A stretch of 64,000 nt of DNA from Terfezia claveryi. Lineage: Eukaryota; Ascomycota; Pezizomycetes; Pezizales; Pezizaceae. The notes under the pieces were generated by a model. The model ran no database searches, was not told the origin of the DNA, and saw only the letters and a program-made list of their open reading frames with translations. The first letter of the stretch is position 1, and every line of letters starts with the position of its first letter. The position numbers and the translations under genes were made by a program. Shown one piece after another: positions 44,857 through 54,925 of this stretch. The stretch lies in assembly GCA_015179025.1 (NCBI GenBank), contig WHUX01000145.1, forward strand, positions 62,001 through 126,000, given 5' to 3'.

Positions 44857-46055
44857 GACTCTTCACCAGCTTCTTCGATCCGTGATTCGGATATGGCGTG
44901 GGCGGCCAGGGAGCGATTCTTGCGGAGGGGACATGCCACGATGAAGTGGTCCCCTTTCCCATAGGCAATGCACAACCCATTGTTGTGGCGACATTCCCTC
45001 TCTTCTTGTGTCAGGCGGGGCCTTCCTGATGATAAATCCATGGGGGTGGTGCTGCCCGCCACCAGGGATGGGTGGGCTGGCTTATTGGCTGTAGCTTGGG
45101 TCTGAGGGCTAGGGTTCGGGGGTCGAGTTTGTTGCTGGAGGTGCTGGGCTTTAACAGGAGGCCGATAGGTACTGGGGACGCTGACCTGGACTCTCAACCT
45201 AGTCATCTTTTGCTCCATCTTGGATGCCTGATCAATGAATTCATCCAGGGTTTTAACATCTGGAGATTGGAGGAGGGCCTGTTTGAGCTCAATATTGAGG
45301 TCTTCCTCGAACTAGTCCAGCTTCACCTGATTGTTCCACTCCACCTCTGCTGCCAACCTTGAGAATTCTGCCACGTATGTTGAGAGGTCATAGCCCTTCT
45401 GTTTTAGTGCTCGGAGAGCGCGAGTTGCTGTACTCACGGGGTCTGGGTCTCCGAAGGCACGGTCGAGGATTGTGAGCAGAGCAGTAACATCAGGGAGGTT
45501 GAAGTGGTCATCGAGCACATAGGGTTGGACCTGGTCCAAAGCTCTGCCCTCTAATAGGCCGTATATATAAGCTAATCGGTGCTGAACGGTAGGGAATTTT
45601 GCAGGATCCCCAGTTAGTTTGATTTTGATGGAATTTTTCCAGGCTTTCAGGCGAGTCCTGTCGCCATTGAACTTTGGCGGGGTAGGGAGATCCTGGGTCT
45701 TAGGTGCCTGTAGTGCTTGGGGTGCTGGGGCTGCTTGGATTGTATCCAGGGCTCTATTCAGGCTCTCGATGGTCCTTCTTTTATTGATCAAGTCGTTCTG
45801 TGCGGTTGCGAGGTCAGCCTGGCAGGAGAGGAGGTCTTCGGTGAGTATCGTGACCTCGTCATTGGTTCTGGTCTGTTTTTGTTGGCCTTCATGTATGGCT
45901 AATTCCAGTTGTTGGCCTAAGGCATCCGCCGCCAGGTATATATTGATAATGGTCTGACGATAGCTGCCGAAATCGGTCTGGTTTATGGGAATGGGTAGAG
46001 CTTACCAGGCTCGAAATCTGGCTGCGAGCGTGGGAGTAGTGTCTTGGGCAGCCAT
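44832..46055 (-). pseudogene. gag of B2 (broken)
   Basis: ATG at 46055 (MAAQDTTPTLAARFRAW then a TAA). The main capsid segment 45791-45312 includes PPKFNGDRTRLKAWKNSIKI and LEGRALDQVQPY; 45218-44832 is the nucleocapsid part. The knuckle reads CIAYGKGDHFIVAC, with the second Cys changed to Tyr, whereas B1 lost the first. Stops at about 46004 and 45312 break the frame. Confidence 0.85.
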
Positions 46056-46090
46056 TGAGCGTACCGGTTGATCAGAGTGATCCAACGTAG

Positions 46091-46803
46091 TGTAACGACG
46101 GCTCTAGGGACAAGGCTACCAAGGGGTACGCCGGGGCAAGGGCAAGGCTAGAGTAACACACACGTAGGGACGCTACGTGTGTGACTAGAGGAAAGGCTAG
46201 GACGGGGGCAAGGGCAAGGGCAAGAGAGGCACACGGGAGTAGTAGGAGGCAGTAGCACTGCAGAGACAAGGCAAGGCAAGGCAAGGACAGGAGGTTCGCG
46301 GGGTGGGCAGCAGGGCTGCAGAGTCGAGGCGAGACAAGGAGGTGCACAAGGGAGATGCACCAACATGGAGAGAAGCAAGGCCCTGTATTGGATATTCAAG
46401 AGGCATACAGGAGTAGTAGGAGGCAGCAGCGCTGCAGAGACAAGGCAAGGCAAGGTAAGTACAGGAGGTTCGCGGGGTAGGCAGCAGGGCTGCAGAGTCG
46501 AGGCGAGACAAGGAGGTGCATAAGGGAGATGCACCAACATGGAGAGAAGCAAGGCCCTGTATTGGATATACAAGATGTTGGATGGGGATCCAATGACAGT
46601 ACGAGGGACAGGCTCTATATATATATAACTCGGTCAGGGCAATGGGGGAAATAAGCTTCCCTATCTCGGAAGCCAAAGAAAAGGTAACGATAACAATAAC
46701 CTATCACCTGCGATCGCAGGTGATGACAAAGACAAAGACAATAATGGCAATGACCCGTCACCTGCGATCGCAGGTGATGACAACTGAACACACGGTTGTT
46801 ACA
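46091..46803 (-). repeat. 5' LTR of B2 (713 bp)
   Basis: Same internal duplication as its partner. Two perfect palindromes TCACCTGCGATCGCAGGTGA lie at 46704-46723 and 46758-46777. It is followed by the AAAAC duplication. Confidence 0.9.
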
Positions 46804-46808
46804 AAAAC

Positions 46809-47035
46809 CTAGCTCAAAAGTCTCAAAGATTGCTTCCACCAATACTGAATATAATAGTTAATGAAAGAAATATGTATTAGATCTTAGAAAAGAGATATAG
46901 TCTATTTGTAGGCAGGTTAAAAAGGATATATGATTGGAATCAAGTAGCAAAAGTATGTATAGAGAGTAATTGGCATATATTATTCTGGATTATTAACTGA
47001 AGTTATATAGAAAGTCACCTGATTTTTAAAGTAAC
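46809..47035 (+). pseudogene. Right half of the ORF interrupted by B2, then unassigned sequence
   Basis: The frame from 40122 resumes here (LAQKSQRLLPPILNIIVNER) and stops at about 46859; further codons without strong disruption (LEKRYSLFVGRLKRIYDWNQ) follow to about 46945. The family is unrecognised. The region ends where the LTR-like start of element D begins. Confidence 0.3.
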
Positions 47036-49983
47036 TGTAACAGCGTAAGTTATTGGCTGTGGCTATAACTAAAAATATGACTCCAAGGAGTGCATGAAGA
47101 TGGGACTATAACTGTAGATTAAAGTATCAAGACAAAAGGCAGAGTCCATATTAACAAGGTTATAATGCAAGATGTTGCATGAAGAATAAGAACAAAAAAC
47201 GACAACTACAGCTTCCTATATATATAATTACTATGGCCAAAGGAGCTAACTTGATGTCACCTGTGATTGCAGGTGATACTCCGCGATCTACCTCTTTAAT
47301 CCCTTCTAGTATTGAGATTCTTGCTTGGTAGTACCAACTCAGCTGGGAAGGCTTGCTGTCAGCTGACACTCGAACAAGCCTGTTTGAGTGTTAAATGCCT
47401 CATAAGTAAATTAATACCATGACCGTATCCCCTCCTTATGACCGAAGTCCCTTAAGGCTTAGCATTTGTCTTCTAGCAATGGTCCTGGTTTGCTCAGATA
47501 CTGTCTGTGGAAATCATCAATGGCTTTGAGTTTATTAATGTTTGTTGCTGGTTCCCAGTCTAGTCTTTTAAACCCTACCCATTTCACTAAGTACTCTAAC
47601 TTCTTCCTCTGAAGACGAGAATCAAAGATTTCTTCCACATGCCACTCTTCCTTATTATTAACTATCACTAGTGGAGGTAGTGGGTTGTATTGCATAGGTA
47701 AGGGATTATTAGTTGCCGGGTCGAGAAGTGAAACATGCTAGACTCAATGATAATGCATGCTAGTAAGGAAGTCAAGTTCATATGCATAGGGGGGATATGA
47801 CCTTCATGATTTTGTAGAGGCCAATCTGTTTATGGTTGAGCTTTCTACTTAGCCGTTGTGTTGTAATGTGCTAGCTATTAAACTAAACTAGATCTCCCTC
47901 CTTGAATACTGTAGCATTATCTCATCCTTTGTCTGCTTGCTTCTGTTGCCATGCCTATGCCCTAGCCATCTCGTTTTGTAAATGTTCAGTTATTTCTTTG
48001 ATCTTTCTAGCTACCTCTATAGTACTCTGCTCATCAGGTCATGTAGGCTTTTTCTCGAAATCGAATTGCTACAGCGAGTCATAGCTATAATTCGCAAAGA
48101 AGGGAGATGACCCAGTCATTTCAGAAGCTTGATTATTAGCTGCAAACTCAGCGAGATGCAACCAGTTCTCCTAGTCGTCCTGCAAATAATTTACACAAAC
48201 CCGTAAATATTGTTTTAGAGTAGCATTGACTCATTTGGTTTGGCCATTAGTTTGAGGGTGAAACAGTGTAGACAGGAGAGATTAAATCTTAAGCACTTGA
48301 CAGAAAGCTTTCCAAAAATGAGAGATAAATTGAGACTCTAGGTCTGATACAATTGTTCTAGGAAAACCATGGAGGTGGAAGATATGCTGAGTATATAGGT
48401 CTGCTAATTGTCCTGTAGTAGTAGTATCATGACAGGGAATAAAGTGCTGTATTTTAGTTAGTCAATATACTACTACCAAAATTATATTATATCTATTTGA
48501 CCAGGGTAGCCCAATAATGAAATCTATAGAGATGTCTTGCCAAGTACCTTGGAGGATTGCGAGTGGTGGAAGAATGCCATATAGAGCATATCGTATTGTT
48601 CACGCATATTGATAGGGGTCACAATTATATACATACCGATCAACATCCTTATGCATTTTTGACTAGTAATATTGTCACGAGATAAGCTCAAGCATCTTGG
48701 ATTGCCCTGGATGCCCTGCTGCTGGAATATCATAATAGTTCTGAATTAGATATAACTTTAGAGGCATATAATTTAGTACATATATCTGCCTACAATATTT
48801 TAGCTTTCTATTATCCTCTTCCCATTCGACTAGTGAGATATCCTTAGATCGCTTCTTTCCTTGTTGCAGCTTATCTAATATCTTCCTTGGCAGTAGATCA
48901 ACTTCAAAACTCCTATTAAATAAGTCCTCTAGTCCTAGCTCTTCTACTATTACATTAATTGTTAAATTATGAGGTTTGAAAACAACTTGATTTTGAAACT
49001 TTATATGTTCATCCCCTTCCTTTAGAAGGTCTCCTAACCTTCTTATTAATACATCTGGTTTTCCCCCTGCTTTCCCTGGGCAGTAAACTATTTTGAAGTT
49101 AAAGTAGGAAAGAAATTCTGACCATTGAGCTTAACAGCGGTTGAGGAGCTTTGTTGATATAAAGTATTCTAGATTTTTGTGGTCTGATAGTACTTTAATT
49201 GAATGGGGAGTGGATTCCAATTCAGCTTGCTATTTTTCAAAGTATTGGATAATAGCCATTAATTCTTTATCATAAATCTCATAGTTGCATTCAGTTGGTG
49301 AGTGCTTTTTAGAGAAGTAAGCAACAGGGTAAAGCATGCCATTATTGTCATATTGAGAAAGGATTCCAGCAGAAACATAATCTGATGCATCTGTTTCTAC
49401 TATAATTTCATGGTCGGGATCAAAATACTAGAGAATGGGAGCAGAAGTAAATGCTATTTTAAGGTTTTGGAATGCCTTCTAATATTCTTCACTTTAATGC
49501 CAAGTTGTATTTTTCTTAGTTAGTTTCACAATAGAAGCTATAATCTTGGAGAAGTCTTTGATAAACTGGTGATAAAAATTAGCGAATCCTAGAAAAGCAT
49601 GAGTATTATGTAGGTTAATTGGGGATTCCCAGTTCATTACTATCTTAACTTTCGCTGGATCCATTTGTATCCCTTCTGCTGAGATAATCATGCCTAGGTA
49701 CTTGCAGACAGTAGTTTTATGAAATTTGCACTTCTTAGGCTTTAAATAGAGGCTGGCTTTTTGAAGAGCTTGCAATACCTTAATAATATGTATTCAGTAT
49801 TCTTCAAGAGTATTGCTATATATTAAAATATCATTAAGATAAGCCATACAGAAATTGTCAAGAAAGGGATAGAGAACATTATGAATAAAATGTTGGAAAC
49901 TGGCAGGAGCATTTGTGAGGCTGAAAGGCATAACTAAGGTCTCATATAAGCTATAACGAGTTCAAAACACTGTTTTCCATTCC
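47036..49983 (-). mobile_element. Truncated chromodomain gypsy element D
   Basis: An LTR-like segment (from TGTAACAGCG at 47036 to about 47424) contains GTCACCTGTGATTGCAGGTGA, close to the B-family palindrome, and is followed by a purine-tract complement (TATCCCCTCCTT). Minus-strand pol follows: chromodomain 47695-47459 (EEWHVEEIFDSR...YLVKWVGFKRLDWEPA), degraded integrase (about 47760-48790), RNase H (about 49000-49490, VETDASDY) and RT (49775-49494 and up to 49983, [11 protein letters not shown] with YLDD changed). The RT is cut at 49983 and gag is absent. AT-rich with many TAG stops; a divergent relative of B. Confidence 0.75.
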
Positions 49984-50214
49984 TAGGGTGTGCACCGAGG
50001 CGATTTTTCCCCGTGCCGCCTCGCTAAGACTTGCGCCGACGGCCGAGTTTTGCCCAAGCCTCCAACTCGGCGAGTCAGCTATATGTCGCTCTAAATTACT
50101 CGGGCCAGCGCCGAGTAGCCATCGACTACTCGCCAAGCCTTAGTGTCATCTACTGACGCATATTGCTCGACTGGAGGACCAGTTTCTCATATAATTCGGT
50201 TCAAATTTAACTGA
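49984..50214. repeat. Short GC-rich segment of unknown origin
   Basis: About 230 bp with repeated words ACTCGGCGAG, GCCGAGT and ACTCGCCAAG, sharply different in composition from the AT-rich D and C elements on either side. It replaces the rest of element D. No coding character. It may be a solo LTR or small inverted-repeat element. Confidence 0.4.
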
Positions 50215-50219
50215 ACACA

Positions 50220-50899
50220 TGTAATGGAGAACGTTGTTTCATTGCTTATATAATTGATTATATGCTTTTGTATTTCCTATATTACTACTATGTTATGTAA
50301 CTAAGCTCTCGGTTGAAGGACTAGCCTTCTACCACCTCCTATTGCTTTATAAGCGTCCATAGCACGCGAAATTTGCCATGGGAAGTTCCATGGCACTTGC
50401 CATATGAAGACACCCTTATTATGGCCGCGTGACCTCTGTTTAAGGCGTGTGACTCATTACTATGGCCACATGACCATTGTTTAAGGAGTGTGACTCTTTA
50501 CTATGGCCACATGACCCTTTTTGTACAGCGCACCACCTTCTGGTGTGCCACCCTTTATTGTATTTATTTCATTAGTCATCAGATCTCAAACGAGTATAAA
50601 TAGGCCGCTGGATTCCCTCTGGAATCTACAGAGAAAGACAAGAAGCAACCAAGCAAGCACACAGAGCAAGCAAGCCTATATTCCGATCAGATCAAGATTA
50701 TATAGCTTAGATAGCACAAATCATATAAGATAGATTACACCAGTTAATTACTGTTCCCTTCGGGAACGTCCCACATAGTAATCTCCCTACCCTTCTGAGG
50801 TCTTACTTTAGCAGAACCGAAATACACAAACGTCCGTGCCTACGGATATAGATTGTATAAACGGTACTGAATGAATACTGTCTAGTACCATTCATTACA
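50220..50899 (+). repeat. 5' LTR of C
   Basis: TGTAATGGAGAACG to CATTCATTACA. It contains about 42-bp tandem units (ACTATGGCCACATGACC...GTGTGACTC) at about 50436-50520 and a TATA box, TATAAATA at 50595-50602, followed by a hairpin GGATTCCCTCTGGAATC. A T-run and TTAACTTAC follow the LTR. Confidence 0.85.
50595..50602 (+). promoter_or_regulatory. TATA box in C LTR
   Basis: TATAAATA, conserved at 61334-61341 in the other LTR. Transcription of the element would begin some tens of bases downstream; the start itself is not visible. Confidence 0.6.
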
Positions 50900-50939
50900 T
50901 TTTTTTTAACTTACTTACCTAATCTTTACTCTTAAATCC

Positions 50940-50962
50940 AAGGCCTGATCAACCTTCGGATA
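50940..50962 (+). promoter_or_regulatory. Conserved leader motif of families A and C
   Basis: AAGGCCTGATCAACCTT follows the 5' LTR by about 40-45 nt in C and also in A1 (about 20911) and A2 (about 62986), although surrounding leader sequence differs. A role in priming or RNA packaging is possible but unproven. Confidence 0.5.
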
Positions 50963-51113
50963 CCTTTATTACACTCACGCAAGTGTATACAATTCGACAC
51001 CCAAGTGCAAATATAAAATCGATATCATTATTCAACTAGCTAGCCAACAAAATCCAACAAACGAGACATCAGACTCTCAACTGCAGTACATCAACAAAAG
51101 ACTTAGAAGCAAG

Positions 51114-51728
51114 CTAAGCAGAGCTCTTACGGGCAGTGGTATCCCACATTAAACAATCCCACCCTCGTTCACAACACTTTTCCCAATAAGATCGACAACT
51201 CATCTTGCACTCTTGGCAACCGCTATTACATCTGTACCTGTAAATCCAGTATACCATTGAAAAACCGGCCCCCCAGGTCCCAGGAATAATTGGTCTAAAC
51301 AACCAAGCGTCACAATCCCAAGGCTCAAATCTCGCTGCCTCTACTGCAGCCATTTCCTCCAGAAAAGAATTACCTCCATCAGAACCTTCCTTAGGCCCAG
51401 ACATCTCTACCAATACCTCTGCGCCCCCAACGTCTACCTCAATACACCAATCAGAAAACGTGACACTCTTGCTGGAAGAACTAGAACTAGATTCTAGACC
51501 AGTAGACGAAGAAAAACTAGGACCATAAGAAACATCAGGATCCTGACATCCAGCCTCACCAGCCGCGTGAGCCACCGAGCCAACAGAACCATCTGTCGAA
51601 CGGAGATCATAATGATCATCAGCCACCACACCATCAGCACAGAAAGGTGCCAAAGAAGAAAAGTAACTCGACGATCGTATCACATAACCAGCTGCAATTG
51701 GTTGCGGACAGACGACAAAATCAGACAT
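51114..51728 (-). CDS. Antisense ORF of family C, 204 aa, head-to-head with gag
   Basis: The minus-strand ATG (51728-51726) is one base away from the plus-strand gag ATG at 51730 (sequence CATAATG). The frame is free of stops for 204 codons although gag and pol of the same copy have many. The protein has a serine-rich middle (GLESSSSSSSKSVTFSDW), acidic patches and a Cys-rich end (CNSGCQECKMSCRSYWEKCC). No signal peptide or known domain is recognised. Position matches the family A antisense ORF. Possible roles (regulatory or accessory protein, antisense control of gag) are inference. Confidence 0.5.
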   Translation of the reverse strand: MSDFVVCPQPIAAGYVIRSSSYFSSLAPFCADGVVADDHYDLRSTDGSVGSVAHAAGEAGCQDPDVSYGPSFSSSTGLESSSSSSSKSVTFSDWCIEVDVGGAEVLVEMSGPKEGSDGGNSFLEEMAAVEAARFEPWDCDAWLFRPIIPGTWGAGFSMVYWIYRYRCNSGCQECKMSCRSYWEKCCERGWDCLMWDTTARKSSA

Positions 51729-51729
51729 A

Positions 51730-53478
51730 ATGGCATCTAAACTTAGTAAGAAGACTAAGAGGTCGAGATGGTTAACTATGTTACCCGAAGATATTAAGAA
51801 ATTAGTAGAAGAAACTCCCAGAAAGACCAGATTTATAGTTCCTAACACAGAAGGGGAAATAAATCTGCCCATAGATAGAGAATTAGGAGAACCAGGTGGA
51901 GCAGGAACCAAACTATATTTTAGTATGGCTTTACCTCTCACACCAGAAGAATTTTGGGACAGACATCTTCCAACAATTGAGGAGATTTTAAAATATACTC
52001 GCTCAATAGGACATGCCCAACAGTATCATCCTGATGATACTCGACTCTTAATGGAAGCCGTAGGAAAACACTACTTATGGCTAACACCTTACCCATTCAA
52101 AGAAGAAGACTTAGAAATGAACGCATTTTTAAGTAAAGAATTAAGAAAACCTGTTGTACCACTTTTAAGGAAACCGAATTAGGTAATAAATAATTGGGAA
52201 GAAATAATGGCATTCATGATGAGCGGCACTCATCTAGAAGAATCAGCACATACCGCGGCGGATTTTTTCAATCCTAGCAAAGAACTTCCAGGAGCGTTCC
52301 TGAGAACACTAAAAGATTAAGTGAAAGGCAAAGGTCGAGAACCTAAGACACCAGAAAGGAGGACTGGGTCAGCCAAAGAACCAGACGACAAAGACCAACC
52401 ACCAGAAGATATAGAATTACCAGAAGACAATGATGATCTAGATACAGGACTAGACCAACAGAAGTAGAAAACACAAAGAGGAGGACAAGACCCCGATGAT
52501 AGCGGAGATGATAGCTCGGACTCTGATAAGGCATCATCAGTTGCAAGTCAAACTCTTAAAAGAAAACCCAAACGAGAAAAATCAGTTGAATACCAGCAAT
52601 GGGAATCTATAACAGGAATAGTTACAATGAGTAACCAATAAGTATCAAATGCTTTAAAAGGAATAAAGATTGATATGCCAGAAAAATTAAGAGGAGAAGA
52701 CAAAAAATGGCAAGACTCACAATATTTTGACTCTTGGGCCACAGCAATGCAACATTGGTTTGTTATCAAAAGAATAGATTTGGAAGGTGCTTCAGCTTTG
52801 GAAATTGTTGGATTCAGAATGGAAGGAAGCGCACTTACTACTTATAATCAATTCCTAAGAGAAAAAGGAAAGAATGTGACATTCTTTGGTTTTATACTAG
52901 TGCTAAGGGATTTTCTGATACCCTCTACTAGTAAGGACATTTTGTGGAAACGATGGGAGACAGCCACACCATACAAGGACGGACGTCACATGGGAATCAA
53001 ACAGTTTGCCAACTGGCTTACTGAAATGCAAATCAAATTGATTGACAAGGATGGCAAACAATCAATATCACAGGAAGTAAAAAGAAGAAAGTTTCTTAAT
53101 CACCTGCTGCCATATATGTCAGCTACATTAATTCCTTTAATCAAAGAAGAATGGTCATATGATTAACTCGTGCATCAAGCGGAGTCATATAAAGCTTCCA
53201 AGAAGGATATTGTCCCACTATCCACAACAAATACATCCCGACGACAACACCCTCGGAATGAAAATCGAAGTCACGGTCCACGCAGGGACCAGAATCAACG
53301 ACAAAAAACAGGATTTAATCCTAGCAGCAATCCAAACACCAAACCCAACATAGAAAATCGGAAGGACTCAGATTGGGACACCATGACAAAAAAATTGGAT
53401 CAGAAGACGAAGATGCAATTAATTAGAGATAGGAAATGTCTATGGTGTTGGAACCCTGGACACTCCTACAAGGACTGT
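51730..53478 (+). pseudogene. gag of C (broken)
   Basis: ATG 51730 (MASKLSKKTKRSRWLTMLPE). A 150-aa N-terminal part, an acidic middle (about 52330-52560) and a capsid-like part (52675-53166: QYFDSWATAMQHWFVIKRID) share one frame but are split by TAG/TAA stops. The zinc knuckle CLWCWNPGHSYKDC is at 53437-53478. Confidence 0.75.
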
Positions 53479-54925
53479 AGGAAACGAAAAAATAAGGTAC
53501 CCATACGTACAGCCGCACAAGATTTAGCTATGCCGATAGCCACCAAGGATAAAAACAACAAGGATAAAATCAAGGAACGACCCTTGTCAAGACAGGTACC
53601 AGATTTTAGCAAGGTATTCATTAAAGCTAACGAACACCCCGCACTAGCTTTAATTGATCTCCAAACAAAGGGAGGAGACTTAATTAATTCTCAATTTGTA
53701 CACTTATACAAAATACCGACTAGAAGTATCGAGAAAAAATCGTTAAGTACTGCAATTAAAGGATCAAAAGGAACGATAGACAAAGCTTGTACTATCAAAC
53801 TTGATTGGATAGGTTATGTAGAAGAATGAACATTCTATGTAGCTCATTTGACTGGATGGGACATGATACTGGGAGAACCTGCTCTCAGCAAAGTGCGAGC
53901 AATAATTCCTGCCCATCAGGAACCAGTTACTATCCAACTGGAAAACATTCCGCGATTCCAGCTAAGTGTATGGAAAGGATCTAGAACTATAGTGAATGGT
54001 ATAAGATCAGCATATACTTAGGTCAGCTGCGAATCAGTTACAGATTATTGTGAACTGGATAATTAGGAAAATATTAGTGACGCAGAAGAAACCGATTCAG
54101 AAAGAGAACTCGTGACAGCTGTTTCTACGGTACAGAAACAATTCAACCCTGTAACGGAGTTTTCCTTATTCTTTCCCAAGACAATTCCACGGAAATTACC
54201 TCCACTAAGAAAAATTAATCACTCTATCAAACCAAAAGCAGGAGCTACTTGGATACCAAAATGGCGACCCTCAGGACATCGATTTAGACAACAAATCCAT
54301 GACAAATTAGTCGAAGAAGAGGCATCAGGTCACATATATAGAGTAGAAAATGACACAAATGTTGTAGTCATGTTCACTATCCCTAAACGAGATAAACCAG
54401 AAGAAGCTAGATATATCAATGACTGTCGAGACTACACTTTAGCCATCGAACCGGACCACACCCCATTGCTAGATATTAATGAAGCAATTGAACTAGTAGC
54501 GGAGAATCCCATTTGGACTAAGCTCGACTTAGCTGACGGATTTTTTAATATCAGAAACAATAAAGAATCTGAGCAACACTCTACCTTTTTATGTCACATG
54601 GGATATTTCAGAAGTAGAGTTATGCAACAAGGGGATCGTAACGCACCTGCTACCATGGTTCGCGTTATGCATGAAATTTTTAAGGACATGGTCTATAAAA
54701 ATTTAATCATCTATATTGATGATATTATTATATTCTCTAAAATGTATGAAGAACATGTAGAATTATTGAAGAAAGTACTTCAATGTCTACAGGATGAGAA
54801 ATTCTATCTCAAAGAAAGCAAATACCAGTTCTTTACTCCAAGATTGGAAATCTTAGGACACGTTTTGACATCAGATGGATTACATGTAGACCCGAAGAAG
54901 AGGACTACTATATTAACATTTTCAA
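53479..54925 (+). pseudogene. pol of C, part 1: protease and RT
   Basis: Protease region LALIDLQTKGGDLINSQF (Asp codon 53656) with the matching downstream WDMILGEPAL; one TGA lies between. RT 54112-54925 is the best-preserved domain: MFTIPKRDK, LDLADGFFNI, the catalytic YIDDIIIFS intact, and LGHVLTSDGL. The reading is cut at the codons for TFS by FB2. Confidence 0.85.

Larger units (their letters stand above)
40123..46803 (-). mobile_element. Chromodomain Ty3/gypsy element B2, complete, degenerate
   Basis: LTRs 40123-40835 and 46091-46803 (713 bp each) are flanked by perfect AAAAC duplications (40118-40122, 46804-46808). A polypurine tract (complement of CTATCCCCCCTTT, 40836-40848) adjoins the left LTR. 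Gag and pol are on the minus strand in the same order as B1 and are less damaged. The LTRs are almost identical to each other, so B2 is younger than B1. Confidence 0.95.
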
